DNA of 64,000 nucleotides from Nitrospira sp. (GTDB taxonomy: Bacteria; Nitrospirota; Nitrospiria; Nitrospirales; Nitrospiraceae), in NCBI GenBank assembly GCA_024998625.1, contig JACOEL010000002.1, positions 310,001 through 374,000 of the forward strand, in the 5' to 3' direction. Every line of letters begins with the position of its first letter. The first letter of the stretch is position 1. Of this stretch, positions 28,877-38,729 are shown piece by piece. The position numbers and the translations under genes are program-made. The notes beneath the pieces were generated by a model. That model saw only the letters and a program-made list of their open reading frames with translations. It had not been told where the DNA came from and did no database searches.

Positions 28877-29044
28877 CGGCTCGATCCTCACAATCGCTTT
28901 CTCGCCTGGGATATCCGGAATCCGATCATTCTCTTTTTGTCCGAGAGACCCTAGGCTGGCCCCTCAGAAACCACAAGATCCCGGCATTACCGGCGGCGGA
29001 TATGTGTACCTCTGCCGCGCCGATTGCCCCTGAGCAACGATGAC

Positions 29045-29566
29045 ATGAGCGCCTCACCTTCGATCGATCTGGAACGGTTGTTTCACGAGCATCAGCGCGA
29101 CCTCCTGGCCATGCTCCGGCGCATGGTGGGATGCCAGGAAACGGCAGCCGACCTGGCTCAGGAAGCGTATATTCGTCTCGCCGATGTTCCCACATCGCAG
29201 ATCATTGCGTCCCCGCGCGCATTCTTGTTTCGGACCGCCACCAATCTCGCCCTGGACCATTTTAGAAAACAAAAATTCCGCGGCCAGCGGCAAACCTCGC
29301 TCGAAGAAGCCGAGCAGGTTCCGACCGACACGAGACCGATCGATGCCCAGGCGCATGACAAGCAGTTGGTCGCCACGCTTGAGAAGGCGCTGTCCGCGCT
29401 CCCGGACCGCACGCGGGCCGTCTTTGCCATGCGGCGAGTGTACGGGTATTCCTACCAGGAAATCGCGGCGCAATTGGGGATGTCGGAACGCGCAGTTGAA
29501 AAACATCTCGTCAAAGCGATGACCTGCTGTCAGGAAGCGCTGCTTTCCGAAGACCTGCCGGCCTGA
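29045..29566 (+). CDS. FecI-type ECF sigma factor
   Basis: 173 residues from ATG 29045; a TTG at 29024 adds seven. Region 2 at about 12-80 (A-A-D-L-A-Q-E-A-Y-I-R-L and A-F-L-F-R-T-A-T-N-L-A-L-D). Region 4 at about 110-165 (L-P-D-R-T-R-A-V-F-A-M-R-R-V-Y-G-Y-S-Y-Q-E-I-A). The FecI group responds to a substrate-loaded TonB receptor through a FecR protein, and both partners follow here. It would drive transcription of the receptor and the downstream metal genes. Confidence 0.92.
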   Translation: MSASPSIDLERLFHEHQRDLLAMLRRMVGCQETAADLAQEAYIRLADVPTSQIIASPRAFLFRTATNLALDHFRKQKFRGQRQTSLEEAEQVPTDTRPIDAQAHDKQLVATLEKALSALPDRTRAVFAMRRVYGYSYQEIAAQLGMSERAVEKHLVKAMTCCQEALLSEDLPA

Positions 29567-29618
29567 TGGAGGTGAGGGGGAAAAGAGCGAGCTGACACGT
29601 CGGACATAAGAGACTATA

Positions 29619-30668
29619 GTGCGTCGATCGCTTTCATGTTTCCGGTTTGCCGAGCCGCCATGGGCCACAATGCGACCTGAAGACAACCGTTCGCCTGAGC
29701 CGTCCGGGCTCCAAGCGCCTGATCCGCAACTGATGAAAGAAGCGACTGCCTGGTTTCTGCGACAGGGCGCCGACGATTTTTCCGGCGTCGAGCGACGCCG
29801 CTTGGACATGTGGCGCGCGCAAAGTCCGGCGCATGCGCACGCCTATCACCAGGTTCAGGCGTTGTGGAATGCGCCGGAATTGCAGCAGGCCGCGGCCTGC
29901 TGCGTGGCGAGCGATACGATCGATGCGTTGCGTCGGCAGGCGCATCATTCCTGGCGCAGGGGAAGCATGGCGGCCGCAGCCGTCTTCTTGCTCGTCGGCA
30001 TGGCTCTCTGGAGCGATGCGGTGTTGATGTGGCTCACATCCGACTATTCGACGGGAATCGGAGAACAGCGGGTCGTGACCCTTCCTGATCGATCGATGGT
30101 CACCTTAAATACGGACAGCTCGATTGCGGTGCGGTATGAGTCCGATCGGCGTCGTGTGGAATTGTTGCGAGGCGAGGCGTCCTTTGCCGTTCAGCCGAAT
30201 CCGGAACGGCCGTTTACCGTTGAGAGCCGCGGAATCGCCACGACGGCCGTCGGCACCCAATTTTTGGTCAAGGATCGCAAGACGGACGTACAAGTCACCG
30301 TGTTGAGCGGTTCGGTCCTGGTTACCGACGGGAAGGGACGATCGGATCAGGCCGTTCGTTTGGCTGCCGGCGACCAGGTCTCCGTGGGGCCGCAAGGCGC
30401 AGGTGCGGTCGATCGCGTGGACACGGCTGCCGTCGCCGCGTGGATGCAGGGTCGCCTGGTGTTCGTTCGCACTCCCTTGGCCGATGTCGTTCACGATCTG
30501 GCTCGCTACCATCGCGGGTATATCGTCATCTGGAATCCAGCCCTGCAATCGCTTCCAATCACCGGGATCTATAATTTGTCCGATCCTTCTCATATCTTCA
30601 CCACTCTGGCGGACACGCTGCCCATTCGTATGGTTCGGCTCACGGACCATCTGATCGTCATTCGCTAG
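29619..30668 (+). CDS. FecR-type transmembrane anti-sigma regulator
   Basis: 349 residues with GTG 29619; ATG 29670 gives 332 residues and neither start has a clear ribosome site. The cytosolic N-terminal part (about 35-90) has the DUF4880 pattern A-x-x-W-F-x-R...E-R-R-R-L-x-x-W. One membrane helix at about 110-132. The FecR domain spans about 145-245 (L-P-D-R-S-M-V-T-L-N-T-D-S), and a C-terminal secretin/TonB-like short domain ends in D-H-L-I-V-I. It carries the signal from the TonB receptor to the sigma factor. Gene order sigma-FecR-receptor is the usual one. Confidence 0.92.
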   Translation: MRRSLSCFRFAEPPWATMRPEDNRSPEPSGLQAPDPQLMKEATAWFLRQGADDFSGVERRRLDMWRAQSPAHAHAYHQVQALWNAPELQQAAACCVASDTIDALRRQAHHSWRRGSMAAAAVFLLVGMALWSDAVLMWLTSDYSTGIGEQRVVTLPDRSMVTLNTDSSIAVRYESDRRRVELLRGEASFAVQPNPERPFTVESRGIATTAVGTQFLVKDRKTDVQVTVLSGSVLVTDGKGRSDQAVRLAAGDQVSVGPQGAGAVDRVDTAAVAAWMQGRLVFVRTPLADVVHDLARYHRGYIVIWNPALQSLPITGIYNLSDPSHIFTTLADTLPIRMVRLTDHLIVIR

Positions 30669-30998
30669 CCGGCTGTTGGCAACGGCGGCCGGCGGCGTTC
30701 TCGCGCCGTTCACTCCTTCAACGCACCGGGCAGGACACCTCAGTCGTTCGCTGGCTGCGGCCTTGCTGGACGGCTTGTCTCAACATCGGCAGCAGATTCA
30801 GGAAATACCTGCGGCTTTGCCGGGTCCCGCACTGCTGGCATCCCTTTCTGATTTTCCATGCCTGCAGCGAATCAATCCGTTTCCCTTTTCATTCTGGCGG
30901 GGGGATTTTCTCTTTGCCATACGTCCAGGCACAGGGAGAACACCACGATCGAGGAAACGGACTCCCCAATCCTTGATAGTCCACCGACGGAGGTTTGA
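30669..30998. other. Spacer between FecR and the TonB receptor
   Basis: 330 bp. An open frame exists (30676-31074) but its Arg/Pro-rich product overlaps the receptor start and looks like chance. A FecI-dependent promoter for the receptor would be expected here; none could be set by eye. Confidence 0.4.
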
Positions 30999-33497
30999 AT
31001 GCGGAATAGTGCCTGCTGCCGACGCGCATCTATGCTCTCATGGAATCGATGGCGTGACGTCTTTTCCACCATGAATCCACGGATCCTGCTCCTGTTCGCC
31101 CTGCTGGCATTCACGTCGGCTGGTGTGGAGCACGCATTCGCGCAGGGCGATGGAACGAATGCCGGCGCGGAGCCCAGGCAGAAAATCCACTATCAGATTT
31201 CTCCGCAGCCCTTGAACAGAGCGTTGCGAGACTTTGCGTTGACCTCCGGCTTGCAAGTCAGTTTTCCAGACGATATGGCACTCGGACATACGTCGCGCGA
31301 GGTGGCCGGGTCCTATACGCCTGAAGAGGCCCTGTCGGAATTGCTGGCTGGAAGCGGACTCTCGTTCCGGTTTACCAGCGTCGATACGGTGACGCTGGCG
31401 CGGGTACAGTCATCGGGCATCTCACAGGCACCGGCAGGAGAAGATCGCCATTCCGCCCCTGCAGCGGGCCACACCAGATCAGCGACATCCTCATCCAGCG
31501 TCAAGCCCGTGGTCGTGCCGGAAATCGTGGTCAAAGATGTTCATGAACAGAACGAGCCGGACCAGGAATTGGTGAAGGACATCGCCGGAACGGTCAATGT
31601 CGTCACACGCGAGGAAATCCGGCGAGCCAGGCCCAAAAATGCGGATGAAATGTTGCGGCGGGTTCCCGGTGTCAACGTGTTGGATGAATATGGTCAGGGA
31701 TTAAGACCGAACATCGGCATACGGGGCATGGATCCCCGGCGCAGCAAGAATATTCTGTTGCTGTTGGACGATATCCCGATCCAACCGGCCCTCTTTGGAG
31801 ATGCCTCGACGTACTACATGGTGCCGATCGAACGCATCGATCATATCGAGGTGATCAAGGGTGGGGCCACGGTTCTCTATTCGCCGAATACCCAGGGTGG
31901 CCTGATTAACTTCATTCAGAAGCGGATTCCCACCACTCCGACCTTCTCTACCACGAATACGTTCGGCAGCTTCAATCTGTTTCAGTCGGACACGCAGTAC
32001 GGCGGCTATTTCGGAAATTTCGGGGCGCAGCTCGGATACGTCCGGCGCCAATCGGACGGATTCAGAGACCGTAGTCAATCGCAGTTGGATGATTTCACTA
32101 TGCGGTTCGAAGCGAACCCTGATGACAGGACCCGCATTACGACCAATATCTCCTGGTATGACGAAACGACGCAGACGCCGGGCAGTATCACGCCCACTCA
32201 ATATCGAAACGATCGCACGCTGGCGGGAAAGCCGCAGGATGAGTTTAAGGGGCAACGGGGAGCGATCGATGTGACGGCAAGCCGGGAGATCGATGCGCAT
32301 AATACGGCCAGGGTGATTGTGTACGGTAATGTGTTCGAGCGGAATTGGTATATCCAGGATCAAGCTGCCAACGGCACGCTGCTCTCAAGCAGCACGAACT
32401 TTTTGCGTAAGTTCAATGTTTTCGGCGTCATGCCGCAACATCAGTTCAACTTTTCGCTCTTTGGTTTGGATCAAAAAATCACGTCCGGGGTTCGTTATCA
32501 CGCGGAACGTCTGACCGACATCACCGGGGTCGGCACAGCTGGGTCGAAGATCAGCCGAACGACCAATAACGCCGATCTGGAGTCGGTAGCCTATGCGGCC
32601 TATACGGAGACCGCCATTCGCTTGACCGAAGCCCTCACCATTTCCCCCGGCATTCGCTGGGAGCAGGTCAATCAAAGCCGCGAGACGATGCATGCCGTTC
32701 CCCCTGCGGGAGGGAATTTCAAGGGCTATAAGACGACGCAAGGGCTGATCTACGGAACGGGAGTGAAGTATCAACTGACTCCGGACAGCATGTTATTCGG
32801 GCATGTGCACACCACGTTCCGGCCGCCCACCTTTGCGAACGCGGTCGATCCGACGAGCGGAACCACGCAAGACCTCTCGGCTGAGCGCGCGTTGAGTTCG
32901 GATATTGGTGTCCGTTCGAATCTCCATCCCGGCGTGAGCGCGGAAGTCGCCCTGTTTCGAACCGAATTCAGCAATCAAATTGTGCAGCAGGGCAGCCAGT
33001 TCGTCAACGCCGGCAAAACACTGATGGAAGGAGTCGAGAGTACCGTCAGTCTCGATTGGGGCGAGATCGTCCGCCCTCTGCAAGGTTTCGTCACCAGGGG
33101 CAGCATCACGCTCTTGCGGCCGAAATCGCTGTTCGGATCGACAGACGGGAAAGACCTTCCCTATGCCCCGCGTATGACATTCTACGGATTAGTGGGGTAT
33201 TACCATCCGACCGGGGCCTCAATCGAGGCCGATGCCCTGTTCGTCGCCCAGCAATTCACCGATGGCGTGAATACGCAAACGGAAAATGCCCTCGGCACCA
33301 CAGGCGCAATCCCGTCCTATACCATTTGGAATCTCAGGCTCAATTATGCGCCGCCCAAGGCCCGATGGGCGGTCTTCGCCGGCGTGCGCAACCTCAGCGA
33401 CGAATCGTTTATCGCGCAACGGACAACCGGCAGCTTCATCGGCATTCAGCCCGGAGAAATCCGGAACTTCTACGGCGGCGTCTCATGGCGATTCTAA
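30999..33497 (+). CDS. TonB-dependent transducer receptor (FecA-like, STN domain)
   Basis: 832 residues. GGAGG lies 5 bases before ATG 30999. The true hydrophobic signal core lies at about 27-48, so ATG 31071 would give a more standard signal peptide but has no ribosome site. The STN signalling domain (about 60-112) talks to FecR. The plug (about 170-290) carries P-G-V-N-V and G-I-R-G-M, and a 22-strand barrel ends in the C-terminal Phe (G-G-V-S-W-R-F). This is the transducer class that imports a siderophore or metal chelate and reports its arrival. The downstream DUF4198 and PepSY genes suggest metal handling. Confidence 0.92.
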   Translation: MRNSACCRRASMLSWNRWRDVFSTMNPRILLLFALLAFTSAGVEHAFAQGDGTNAGAEPRQKIHYQISPQPLNRALRDFALTSGLQVSFPDDMALGHTSREVAGSYTPEEALSELLAGSGLSFRFTSVDTVTLARVQSSGISQAPAGEDRHSAPAAGHTRSATSSSSVKPVVVPEIVVKDVHEQNEPDQELVKDIAGTVNVVTREEIRRARPKNADEMLRRVPGVNVLDEYGQGLRPNIGIRGMDPRRSKNILLLLDDIPIQPALFGDASTYYMVPIERIDHIEVIKGGATVLYSPNTQGGLINFIQKRIPTTPTFSTTNTFGSFNLFQSDTQYGGYFGNFGAQLGYVRRQSDGFRDRSQSQLDDFTMRFEANPDDRTRITTNISWYDETTQTPGSITPTQYRNDRTLAGKPQDEFKGQRGAIDVTASREIDAHNTARVIVYGNVFERNWYIQDQAANGTLLSSSTNFLRKFNVFGVMPQHQFNFSLFGLDQKITSGVRYHAERLTDITGVGTAGSKISRTTNNADLESVAYAAYTETAIRLTEALTISPGIRWEQVNQSRETMHAVPPAGGNFKGYKTTQGLIYGTGVKYQLTPDSMLFGHVHTTFRPPTFANAVDPTSGTTQDLSAERALSSDIGVRSNLHPGVSAEVALFRTEFSNQIVQQGSQFVNAGKTLMEGVESTVSLDWGEIVRPLQGFVTRGSITLLRPKSLFGSTDGKDLPYAPRMTFYGLVGYYHPTGASIEADALFVAQQFTDGVNTQTENALGTTGAIPSYTIWNLRLNYAPPKARWAVFAGVRNLSDESFIAQRTTGSFIGIQPGEIRNFYGGVSWRF

Positions 33498-33548
33498 CCA
33501 GCAATGCGCCGTCCCCTCCGGGGATTCTCTATCAAAGGAGTGTTGACG

Positions 33549-34358
33549 ATGGACAGGAAAAGATGTGCGGTCGGTCTGTGGAGCGTGATGGTGCTGTCGA
33601 TCCTTGCGGGGCCCTCACCGGCCAGTGCCCATTTCGTGTGGGTCGAAGCCGATGCCACGGCGCCGGCTGAAACCGGTCAGCCACTCAGAGTCTATTTCGG
33701 CGAATACAGCGAATTTTTGCGTGAAGAGCGCGGTGCGCGTTTGGACTCCATCGATGGCGTCACGCTTCGTGTACAGGACTCTAAGCAGGGGACAAGCGAA
33801 GTGCCACTGACGAAACAGGTTAATCACTTTGCCGGGGCGCTGCCGTCCTGTCAGCCGGGACGAAACGCGGTGGTGGCGCAGCAGGCGCAGGCCCCGGTTC
33901 AGGACTTGCGAAAACACGACATCGGCCTCGTCAAACCGATGTTCTATGCGCGGACCTATTTTATGTGCCTGGAAGAGGGCCGCATCAACGAGCATGAACG
34001 GGAGCAGGCCTCGCCGATGGCCCTCGACATGATTCCCCTGACCAAGGGGCTGAATCTGGCCACCGGGCGAGTCAGCCATGTGCCGGGCGGTGAAATCGTC
34101 GTCAAGGGCTTCTTCAAGGGGCAGCCCCTTCCGAATGCGACGATCTTGGTCCATGCGCCAATTGGGTGGGACAAGGAGTTAAAAACGGATGGGGAAGGGA
34201 TTGTGGCCTTCACCCCGCTCTGGCCGGGACGGTATGTCCTGGAATTGATTCACGTCGAAAAAACGCCGGGTGAATTTCAGGGGAAGCCCTACGAGGCGCT
34301 TCGGCATCGGAGCACGCTGGCGATTCAGGTGCGGGCTGAGCGCTCAGAGGAGAAGTAG
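33549..34358 (+). CDS. DUF4198-like periplasmic protein with mature N-terminal His
   Basis: 269 residues from ATG 33549 (AAAGGAG upstream). The signal peptide ends A-S-A after residue 27, so the mature protein would begin His28-Phe-Val-Trp. DUF4198 proteins, including the NikK part of nickel transporters, often start with a metal-binding His in this way. The C-terminal half is a beta-sandwich with V-K-G-F-F-K-G-Q-P-L-P-N-A-T-I and G-R-Y-V-L-E-L-I-H. Only two Cys are visible. It lies 51 bp after the TonB receptor and directly before a PepSY protein, so it probably binds the imported metal. Confidence 0.8.
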   Translation: MDRKRCAVGLWSVMVLSILAGPSPASAHFVWVEADATAPAETGQPLRVYFGEYSEFLREERGARLDSIDGVTLRVQDSKQGTSEVPLTKQVNHFAGALPSCQPGRNAVVAQQAQAPVQDLRKHDIGLVKPMFYARTYFMCLEEGRINEHEREQASPMALDMIPLTKGLNLATGRVSHVPGGEIVVKGFFKGQPLPNATILVHAPIGWDKELKTDGEGIVAFTPLWPGRYVLELIHVEKTPGEFQGKPYEALRHRSTLAIQVRAERSEEK

Positions 34359-35162
34359 ATGGGGCGCGGGGGAGCCGAGCGGATCGTCAGGCGGGCGCAT
34401 CGATGGCTCGGCATAGGGGCGCTTGGTTTTCTCCTGCTGTCCGTCGTGACGGGGCTGCTCTGGGCGGATGCGAAGTTTCTCTATTGGGATGAGCACTACA
34501 AGGAAAAGGTGCGACCGCTCACGGGGCCGCCGGTGGATTCCGCGACCCTGCCGCTCGATCGGGCGCTGGTCCTGGCGAAGGAGGCAGTCGGCGGTCTCGC
34601 GTTGGTCGAGCAGGCCACCTTACGCACTGACTTTGGCCGGCTCCTCTATGAGGTGAAACTCCTGGGGGAAGGGGGCTCGACGACTGTGCTGTTGGATGCC
34701 ATGAGCGGCGAGCGGCTGTCGCCGATTACGCCGGACCTTGCGTCGACGGTGGCTGCGCAATATGTGCGAAGCCCGGCGGCAGTGGTGGGCGTGGAGATGG
34801 AACGGTACCAGCCCAGGAAGAAAAAGCGCGCCTACGATGCCGTGCGCGTCCGGTTCGATGATGCTGATGCCACGGAAATCGTGCTGGACCGGCAGACCGG
34901 CGAGATTCTTGAAGATGAGGGCCGCTGGCGAAAAGTGCATTTTGCCGTGATGCAATTACACCAGCTGAATTTTTTCGGTTTCGAGAAAACCCTACTCAAT
35001 ATTCCGGGTGTCCCGATTCTGCTGATGAGTCTGTCCGGCCTGCTCTTGTGGGGATTCCATCGTGCCAGGGCGCGGCGGGCCATGCAGGCGGCTGCCGACG
35101 TCCCGACGGCCACTGTGCCGTCCCGATTGCCGGCGGCGCCGAAGGAAACCACCCGCGCCTGA
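34359..35162 (+). CDS. PepSY-domain membrane protein
   Basis: 267 residues, starting on the base after the previous stop. Helix 1 at about 12-35 begins R-R-A-H-R-W-L-G. Two PepSY-like periplasmic stretches follow (about 65-115 and 145-190, the second ending in L-D-R-Q-T-G-E-I-L). Then comes a helix at about 222-240 preceded by L-H-Q-L-N-F-F-G. PepSY-associated proteins with conserved His near their helices often act as ferric reductases or heme-linked partners in siderophore uptake. The coupling to a FecA-type receptor fits that. Function is inferred. Confidence 0.78.
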   Translation: MGRGGAERIVRRAHRWLGIGALGFLLLSVVTGLLWADAKFLYWDEHYKEKVRPLTGPPVDSATLPLDRALVLAKEAVGGLALVEQATLRTDFGRLLYEVKLLGEGGSTTVLLDAMSGERLSPITPDLASTVAAQYVRSPAAVVGVEMERYQPRKKKRAYDAVRVRFDDADATEIVLDRQTGEILEDEGRWRKVHFAVMQLHQLNFFGFEKTLLNIPGVPILLMSLSGLLLWGFHRARARRAMQAAADVPTATVPSRLPAAPKETTRA

Positions 35163-35237
35163 TCCCATCGGCACAGGGGCGAGGTCCTGTGGCGTTTTCT
35201 TTCGCCGCTTGTTTAGAATGTCACGCAGGAGGTCGGC

Positions 35238-37271
35238 GTGACGATTCGCACTATCAAAGGCCGTATTGTGCTCGCCATCGTGCTGGTGGGCTGTATCCCG
35301 CTGGTGATCGGCCTGGTGCTGGCGTCGATGTCCGGTATGCGTTCCCTCCGCGATGTGATCGGCGGGAATTTCCAGGCGATTGCCGAACAGGCGGCCGATC
35401 GTTTGACCATGCTGGTCCAGGGCGAAGTGCAGGGGGTGCGGTTACTCGCCTCTGCGCCTTTACGGGTTCGCCAGCCGGTCGAGGCCGCCAACCTGTCGTA
35501 CAAAGGCGAGTGGGCCGATACGCAGCGCCTGATTCAGGAACGCGCGAAGGAGTGGGAAAAAGGGCATGGCAGCGCCGCCGGCCTGCTGAATTTAGAATTG
35601 TCCCGCTTTCTGCTGGAGATCAAAGTCCGCGACGGCGACAAGATGGTGGGGCTGCTGATCACCGACCGCTATGGGGCGCTGGTCGCAGCCAGTTCGGAAC
35701 CGGACCATTATTCCCTCAGCCAGGAACCCTGGTGGGAGGCCTTGCAGGCCGGGGGCCTGGACCGGGTCTACGTCAGCGGGTTGATTCCCGGACAGGAAGG
35801 CTCCTTCCGTTCGCCTGAAGAAACCATCGATATCGCCGTCCCCATTCTGGACGACCACCAGCATGCAGTCATCGGCGCCATCAAGGCGTCCTACCGGTTC
35901 GATTCCCTCTTCGCGATGATCAAAGAGATCCGCATCGGGCAGACCGGCCATGCCATGTTGTTCGATGCCGCGGGTCAGCCGCTCGTGTGTCCTATCCTTC
36001 CCCGGCGTGCGCATCGGATTCCCAGTCAGTTGATGGCCATGATCGTCTCGTCGAATCCCGGCTGGGGTATTGCCGAGGACGACGGCCATGGTGCCACCGA
36101 TACGGTGGTGGGGTATGCGCCCGTCACGGGGCTGAGCCTGCCGGATAACTCCTGGCACGTCTTCGTACGGCAACAACCGGAGGAAACCTATGCGCCGATT
36201 CGCGACCAACTGCGGAATCTCGCGGTGATCGGGGTAGTCATGCTGTGCCTGCTCTGGGCCATCGGACGGTATGTGGCGGCACGGATTGCCCGCCCGATCC
36301 AGGTGTTGAAATCGGGGGTGGAGGCCATCAGCCAGGGTACGTACGATGGTCCGCTCGACATCAAGACGGGGGATGAGTTTGAGGAACTCGCCGTCGCTGT
36401 GCATCGGATGGCGGACCGCTTGCAATCTTCGCGTACCGAACTGGAATCGTTGAACGCGGAGCTGGTGCATCGAGTGGAGGAGAAGACCGCGGAGATTACC
36501 CGTCAAATGCGGAAACTGGAGTTGTCCGAACGTCTAGCCACGCTCGGCAAAGTCGCCAGCGGCATCGCCCATGAGATTAATAATCCGCTCGGGATCATTT
36601 TGAACCGGATTGAATGCATGGAGGCCGATGCGGCGCAGACGGGCGTGCCGGAGGAAGTCGGGCGGGATTTGGTGACGATCCGCACGCAGGCGGAACGGAT
36701 TTCACGGGTCACCCGCAGTATTCTCACGTTCTCCCGCGGCACCGTCTCGATGCTGAAGCCCCTGGATCTCAACTGCATTGCGAGGACCTGTGTCGCCATG
36801 GCGGGTGAACGGGTCGCGGCGCTGGCAGTCCGGATTGACGCGCAATTGGCGCCCGAGGTATCACCCGTGATGGGCGACCGCGATCGCCTGGAAACGGTCC
36901 TGCTCAATCTGATCAACAATGCCATCGATGCAGTCACCGGCTCCGACACTCAAGGGATCATCACAGTAAGCACCTCGCGGATGCCGATCGACGGAGAGGA
37001 GTGGGTGCGGATCAGCGTGTCCGATAACGGGCCCGGTGTGCCGGCCGAGATCCTCGATCGCATCTTCGATCCGTTCTTTACTACCAAACCGGCCGGTCAA
37101 GGGACCGGGCTGGGCCTGTTTCTGAGTTATGGAATTGTCTCGGACCATCGTGGTCGCATTGAAGTGCGGAACAACGCCGTCGGCGCCGTCTTCGATGTGT
37201 ATCTGCCTGCGGTGGCATTCGGGAACCGGGTTCATGAGGGAACATCATGGGGATTGCAGGAAAAATCCTGA
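35238..37271 (+). CDS. Membrane sensor histidine kinase (dCACHE-HAMP)
   Basis: 677 residues, GTG start with AGGAGGT upstream. Helix 1 at about 10-32, a double-CACHE-type periplasmic sensor at about 40-310, helix 2 at about 325-345, and HAMP at about 345-400. Next come a coiled coil, the His-kinase dimerisation domain with H445 in G-I-A-H-E-I-N-N-P-L, and an ATPase domain with N-x-x-x-N-A, D-N-G-P-G and G-T-G-L-G-L. It senses an external ligand and phosphorylates the regulator, whose gene overlaps its 3' end by 25 bp. Confidence 0.93.
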   Translation: MTIRTIKGRIVLAIVLVGCIPLVIGLVLASMSGMRSLRDVIGGNFQAIAEQAADRLTMLVQGEVQGVRLLASAPLRVRQPVEAANLSYKGEWADTQRLIQERAKEWEKGHGSAAGLLNLELSRFLLEIKVRDGDKMVGLLITDRYGALVAASSEPDHYSLSQEPWWEALQAGGLDRVYVSGLIPGQEGSFRSPEETIDIAVPILDDHQHAVIGAIKASYRFDSLFAMIKEIRIGQTGHAMLFDAAGQPLVCPILPRRAHRIPSQLMAMIVSSNPGWGIAEDDGHGATDTVVGYAPVTGLSLPDNSWHVFVRQQPEETYAPIRDQLRNLAVIGVVMLCLLWAIGRYVAARIARPIQVLKSGVEAISQGTYDGPLDIKTGDEFEELAVAVHRMADRLQSSRTELESLNAELVHRVEEKTAEITRQMRKLELSERLATLGKVASGIAHEINNPLGIILNRIECMEADAAQTGVPEEVGRDLVTIRTQAERISRVTRSILTFSRGTVSMLKPLDLNCIARTCVAMAGERVAALAVRIDAQLAPEVSPVMGDRDRLETVLLNLINNAIDAVTGSDTQGIITVSTSRMPIDGEEWVRISVSDNGPGVPAEILDRIFDPFFTTKPAGQGTGLGLFLSYGIVSDHRGRIEVRNNAVGAVFDVYLPAVAFGNRVHEGTSWGLQEKS

Positions 37272-38668
37272 TTGTCGATGACGAACAGGATGCGCTGGAG
37301 AATTGCCGCCGGATTTTGAGTCGTGTGCCGTATGACTGTCTCACCGAGTGTGATCCCGCCCGTGCGCTGGATGTCATTCAGCGAGAGCGCCCCGGTCTGA
37401 TCCTCACGGATTTGCGCATGCCCGATCTCGACGGGATTGAAGTCCTGGCGGCAGCCAAACGGTTCGATCCTTCCGTGCAGGTGGTGCTGTTGACGGCCCA
37501 CGCGACCGTGCAGACTGCGGTCACGTCGATGCGGTCTGGCGCCTTCGATTACATTACCAAGCCGTTTACAAGTGCAGACCTCTTGTCGGTTGCCCGTCGC
37601 GCGTTTGGGGAGGATGGGGCGGGGCCTGTCGCCGGTGCCGTCGATACACGCGAGCCCCTCGAACCTCCTGAGCGGGCGCGTCCCGGGAAGCCGGTCGGCC
37701 TGTCACGAGTCATCGGCGAGAGCCCCGCCATGCAGTCGGTGTTCAATCTGATTGAAAAGGTCGCGCCGACCCATTCCAACGTACTGGTCTACGGCGAAAG
37801 TGGAACAGGCAAAGAGCTCGTGGCGCGCGCCATTCACGACGCCAGTCTGCGGGCGGACCGGCCCTTCATTCCGGTGGATTGCGTGTCTCTGCCCGATACC
37901 CTGCTGGAATCCGAACTGTTCGGCCATGAGAAGGGGGCGTTTACCGGCGCCCATGTCTCGAAGCTCGGCCTCTTCGAAGTGGCGGCGGGTGGAACGGTCT
38001 TCCTCGACGAAGTCAGCGGGATGAGCCAGACCCTGCAGTCCCGTCTGTTGCGGGTGTTGCAGGAACGGCAGATGCGACGGGTGGGCGGCATTCGGTTTCT
38101 GGAGGTGGATGTGCGGGTGATTGCGGCTTCCAATCAGGATCTTGAATCGGCCTGTCGCCGGGGTGAGTTCCGCGAGGATCTGTATTACCGGCTGAACGTC
38201 ATCCCCATTGTGTTGCCGCCCTTGCGGACTCGCGAGGGGGACATCCTCATCCTGGCGCGGGAGTTTCTGCGGAGGTTCATGAACCAACAGCGACTGGGCC
38301 AGGCGTTCGTGCCGGAGTTGGATGCCTCGGCGAGGGATCTGTTGTGCGGGTATTCCTGGCCGGGGAATGTACGGGAACTGCAAAACGTCATCGAGCGGGC
38401 CGCGGTGCTGGCCGATGGGCCGGTCATTACGAGTGCGCACTTGCCCGACCGTTTGCGGGAGTGTGGGGGTGAGGAATCAGCCTCCGCCGAAGCCGGTTCC
38501 TTCAAGCATGCCAAGCAGGCGGCCGTGACGACCTTTGAGCGCAGCTTTTTGATCGATCTCCTCAAGCGTCACGACGGCCACATGGGGCGAGCGGCGCGGG
38601 AATCCGGCGTCGATCGAAAGACGATCGAACGGATGGTGAAGAAGCACGGCCTGCGCGAACTGTTCTAG
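37247..38668 (+). CDS. NtrC-family sigma54-dependent response regulator
   Basis: 473 residues. Receiver about 1-120 with phospho-acceptor D55 (L-T-D-L-R-M-P). AAA+ domain about 155-390, with Walker A GESGTGKE at 183-190 and the sigma54-contact GAFTGA at 230-235 intact. A Fis-type helix-turn-helix forms the last 45 residues (M-G-R-A-A-R-E-S-G-V-D-R-K-T-I). It overlaps its kinase gene. Two near-identical 20-bp palindromes and a well-formed sigma54 promoter lie just downstream, ahead of the multicopper oxidase gene, which is the obvious target. Confidence 0.93.
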   Translation: MGIAGKILIVDDEQDALENCRRILSRVPYDCLTECDPARALDVIQRERPGLILTDLRMPDLDGIEVLAAAKRFDPSVQVVLLTAHATVQTAVTSMRSGAFDYITKPFTSADLLSVARRAFGEDGAGPVAGAVDTREPLEPPERARPGKPVGLSRVIGESPAMQSVFNLIEKVAPTHSNVLVYGESGTGKELVARAIHDASLRADRPFIPVDCVSLPDTLLESELFGHEKGAFTGAHVSKLGLFEVAAGGTVFLDEVSGMSQTLQSRLLRVLQERQMRRVGGIRFLEVDVRVIAASNQDLESACRRGEFREDLYYRLNVIPIVLPPLRTREGDILILAREFLRRFMNQQRLGQAFVPELDASARDLLCGYSWPGNVRELQNVIERAAVLADGPVITSAHLPDRLRECGGEESASAEAGSFKHAKQAAVTTFERSFLIDLLKRHDGHMGRAARESGVDRKTIERMVKKHGLRELF

Positions 38669-38672
38669 CAGG

Positions 38673-38729
38673 CGTGAAAGGTAAAACGTAAGACGCGAGG
38701 CGTGCCCCTTCAGACCTTTCACGTCTTAC
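38673..38729. repeat. Inverted intergenic repeat of the GTGAAAGGTAAAACGT type
   Basis: CGTGAAAGGT (38673-38682) pairs with ACCTTTCACG (38714-38723), and GTAAGACG (38688-38695) pairs with CGTCTTAC (38722-38729). Further partial copies follow up to about 38760. The left unit matches 59-76 of this window in 17 of 18 bases. It may end the kinase/regulator transcript. Confidence 0.6.

Noticed and set aside
30676-31074. 132-residue open frame between FecR and the TonB receptor
   Set aside because: Arg/Pro/Ser-rich composition typical of an antisense-like frame, no ribosome site, and a 76-bp overlap with the better supported receptor.
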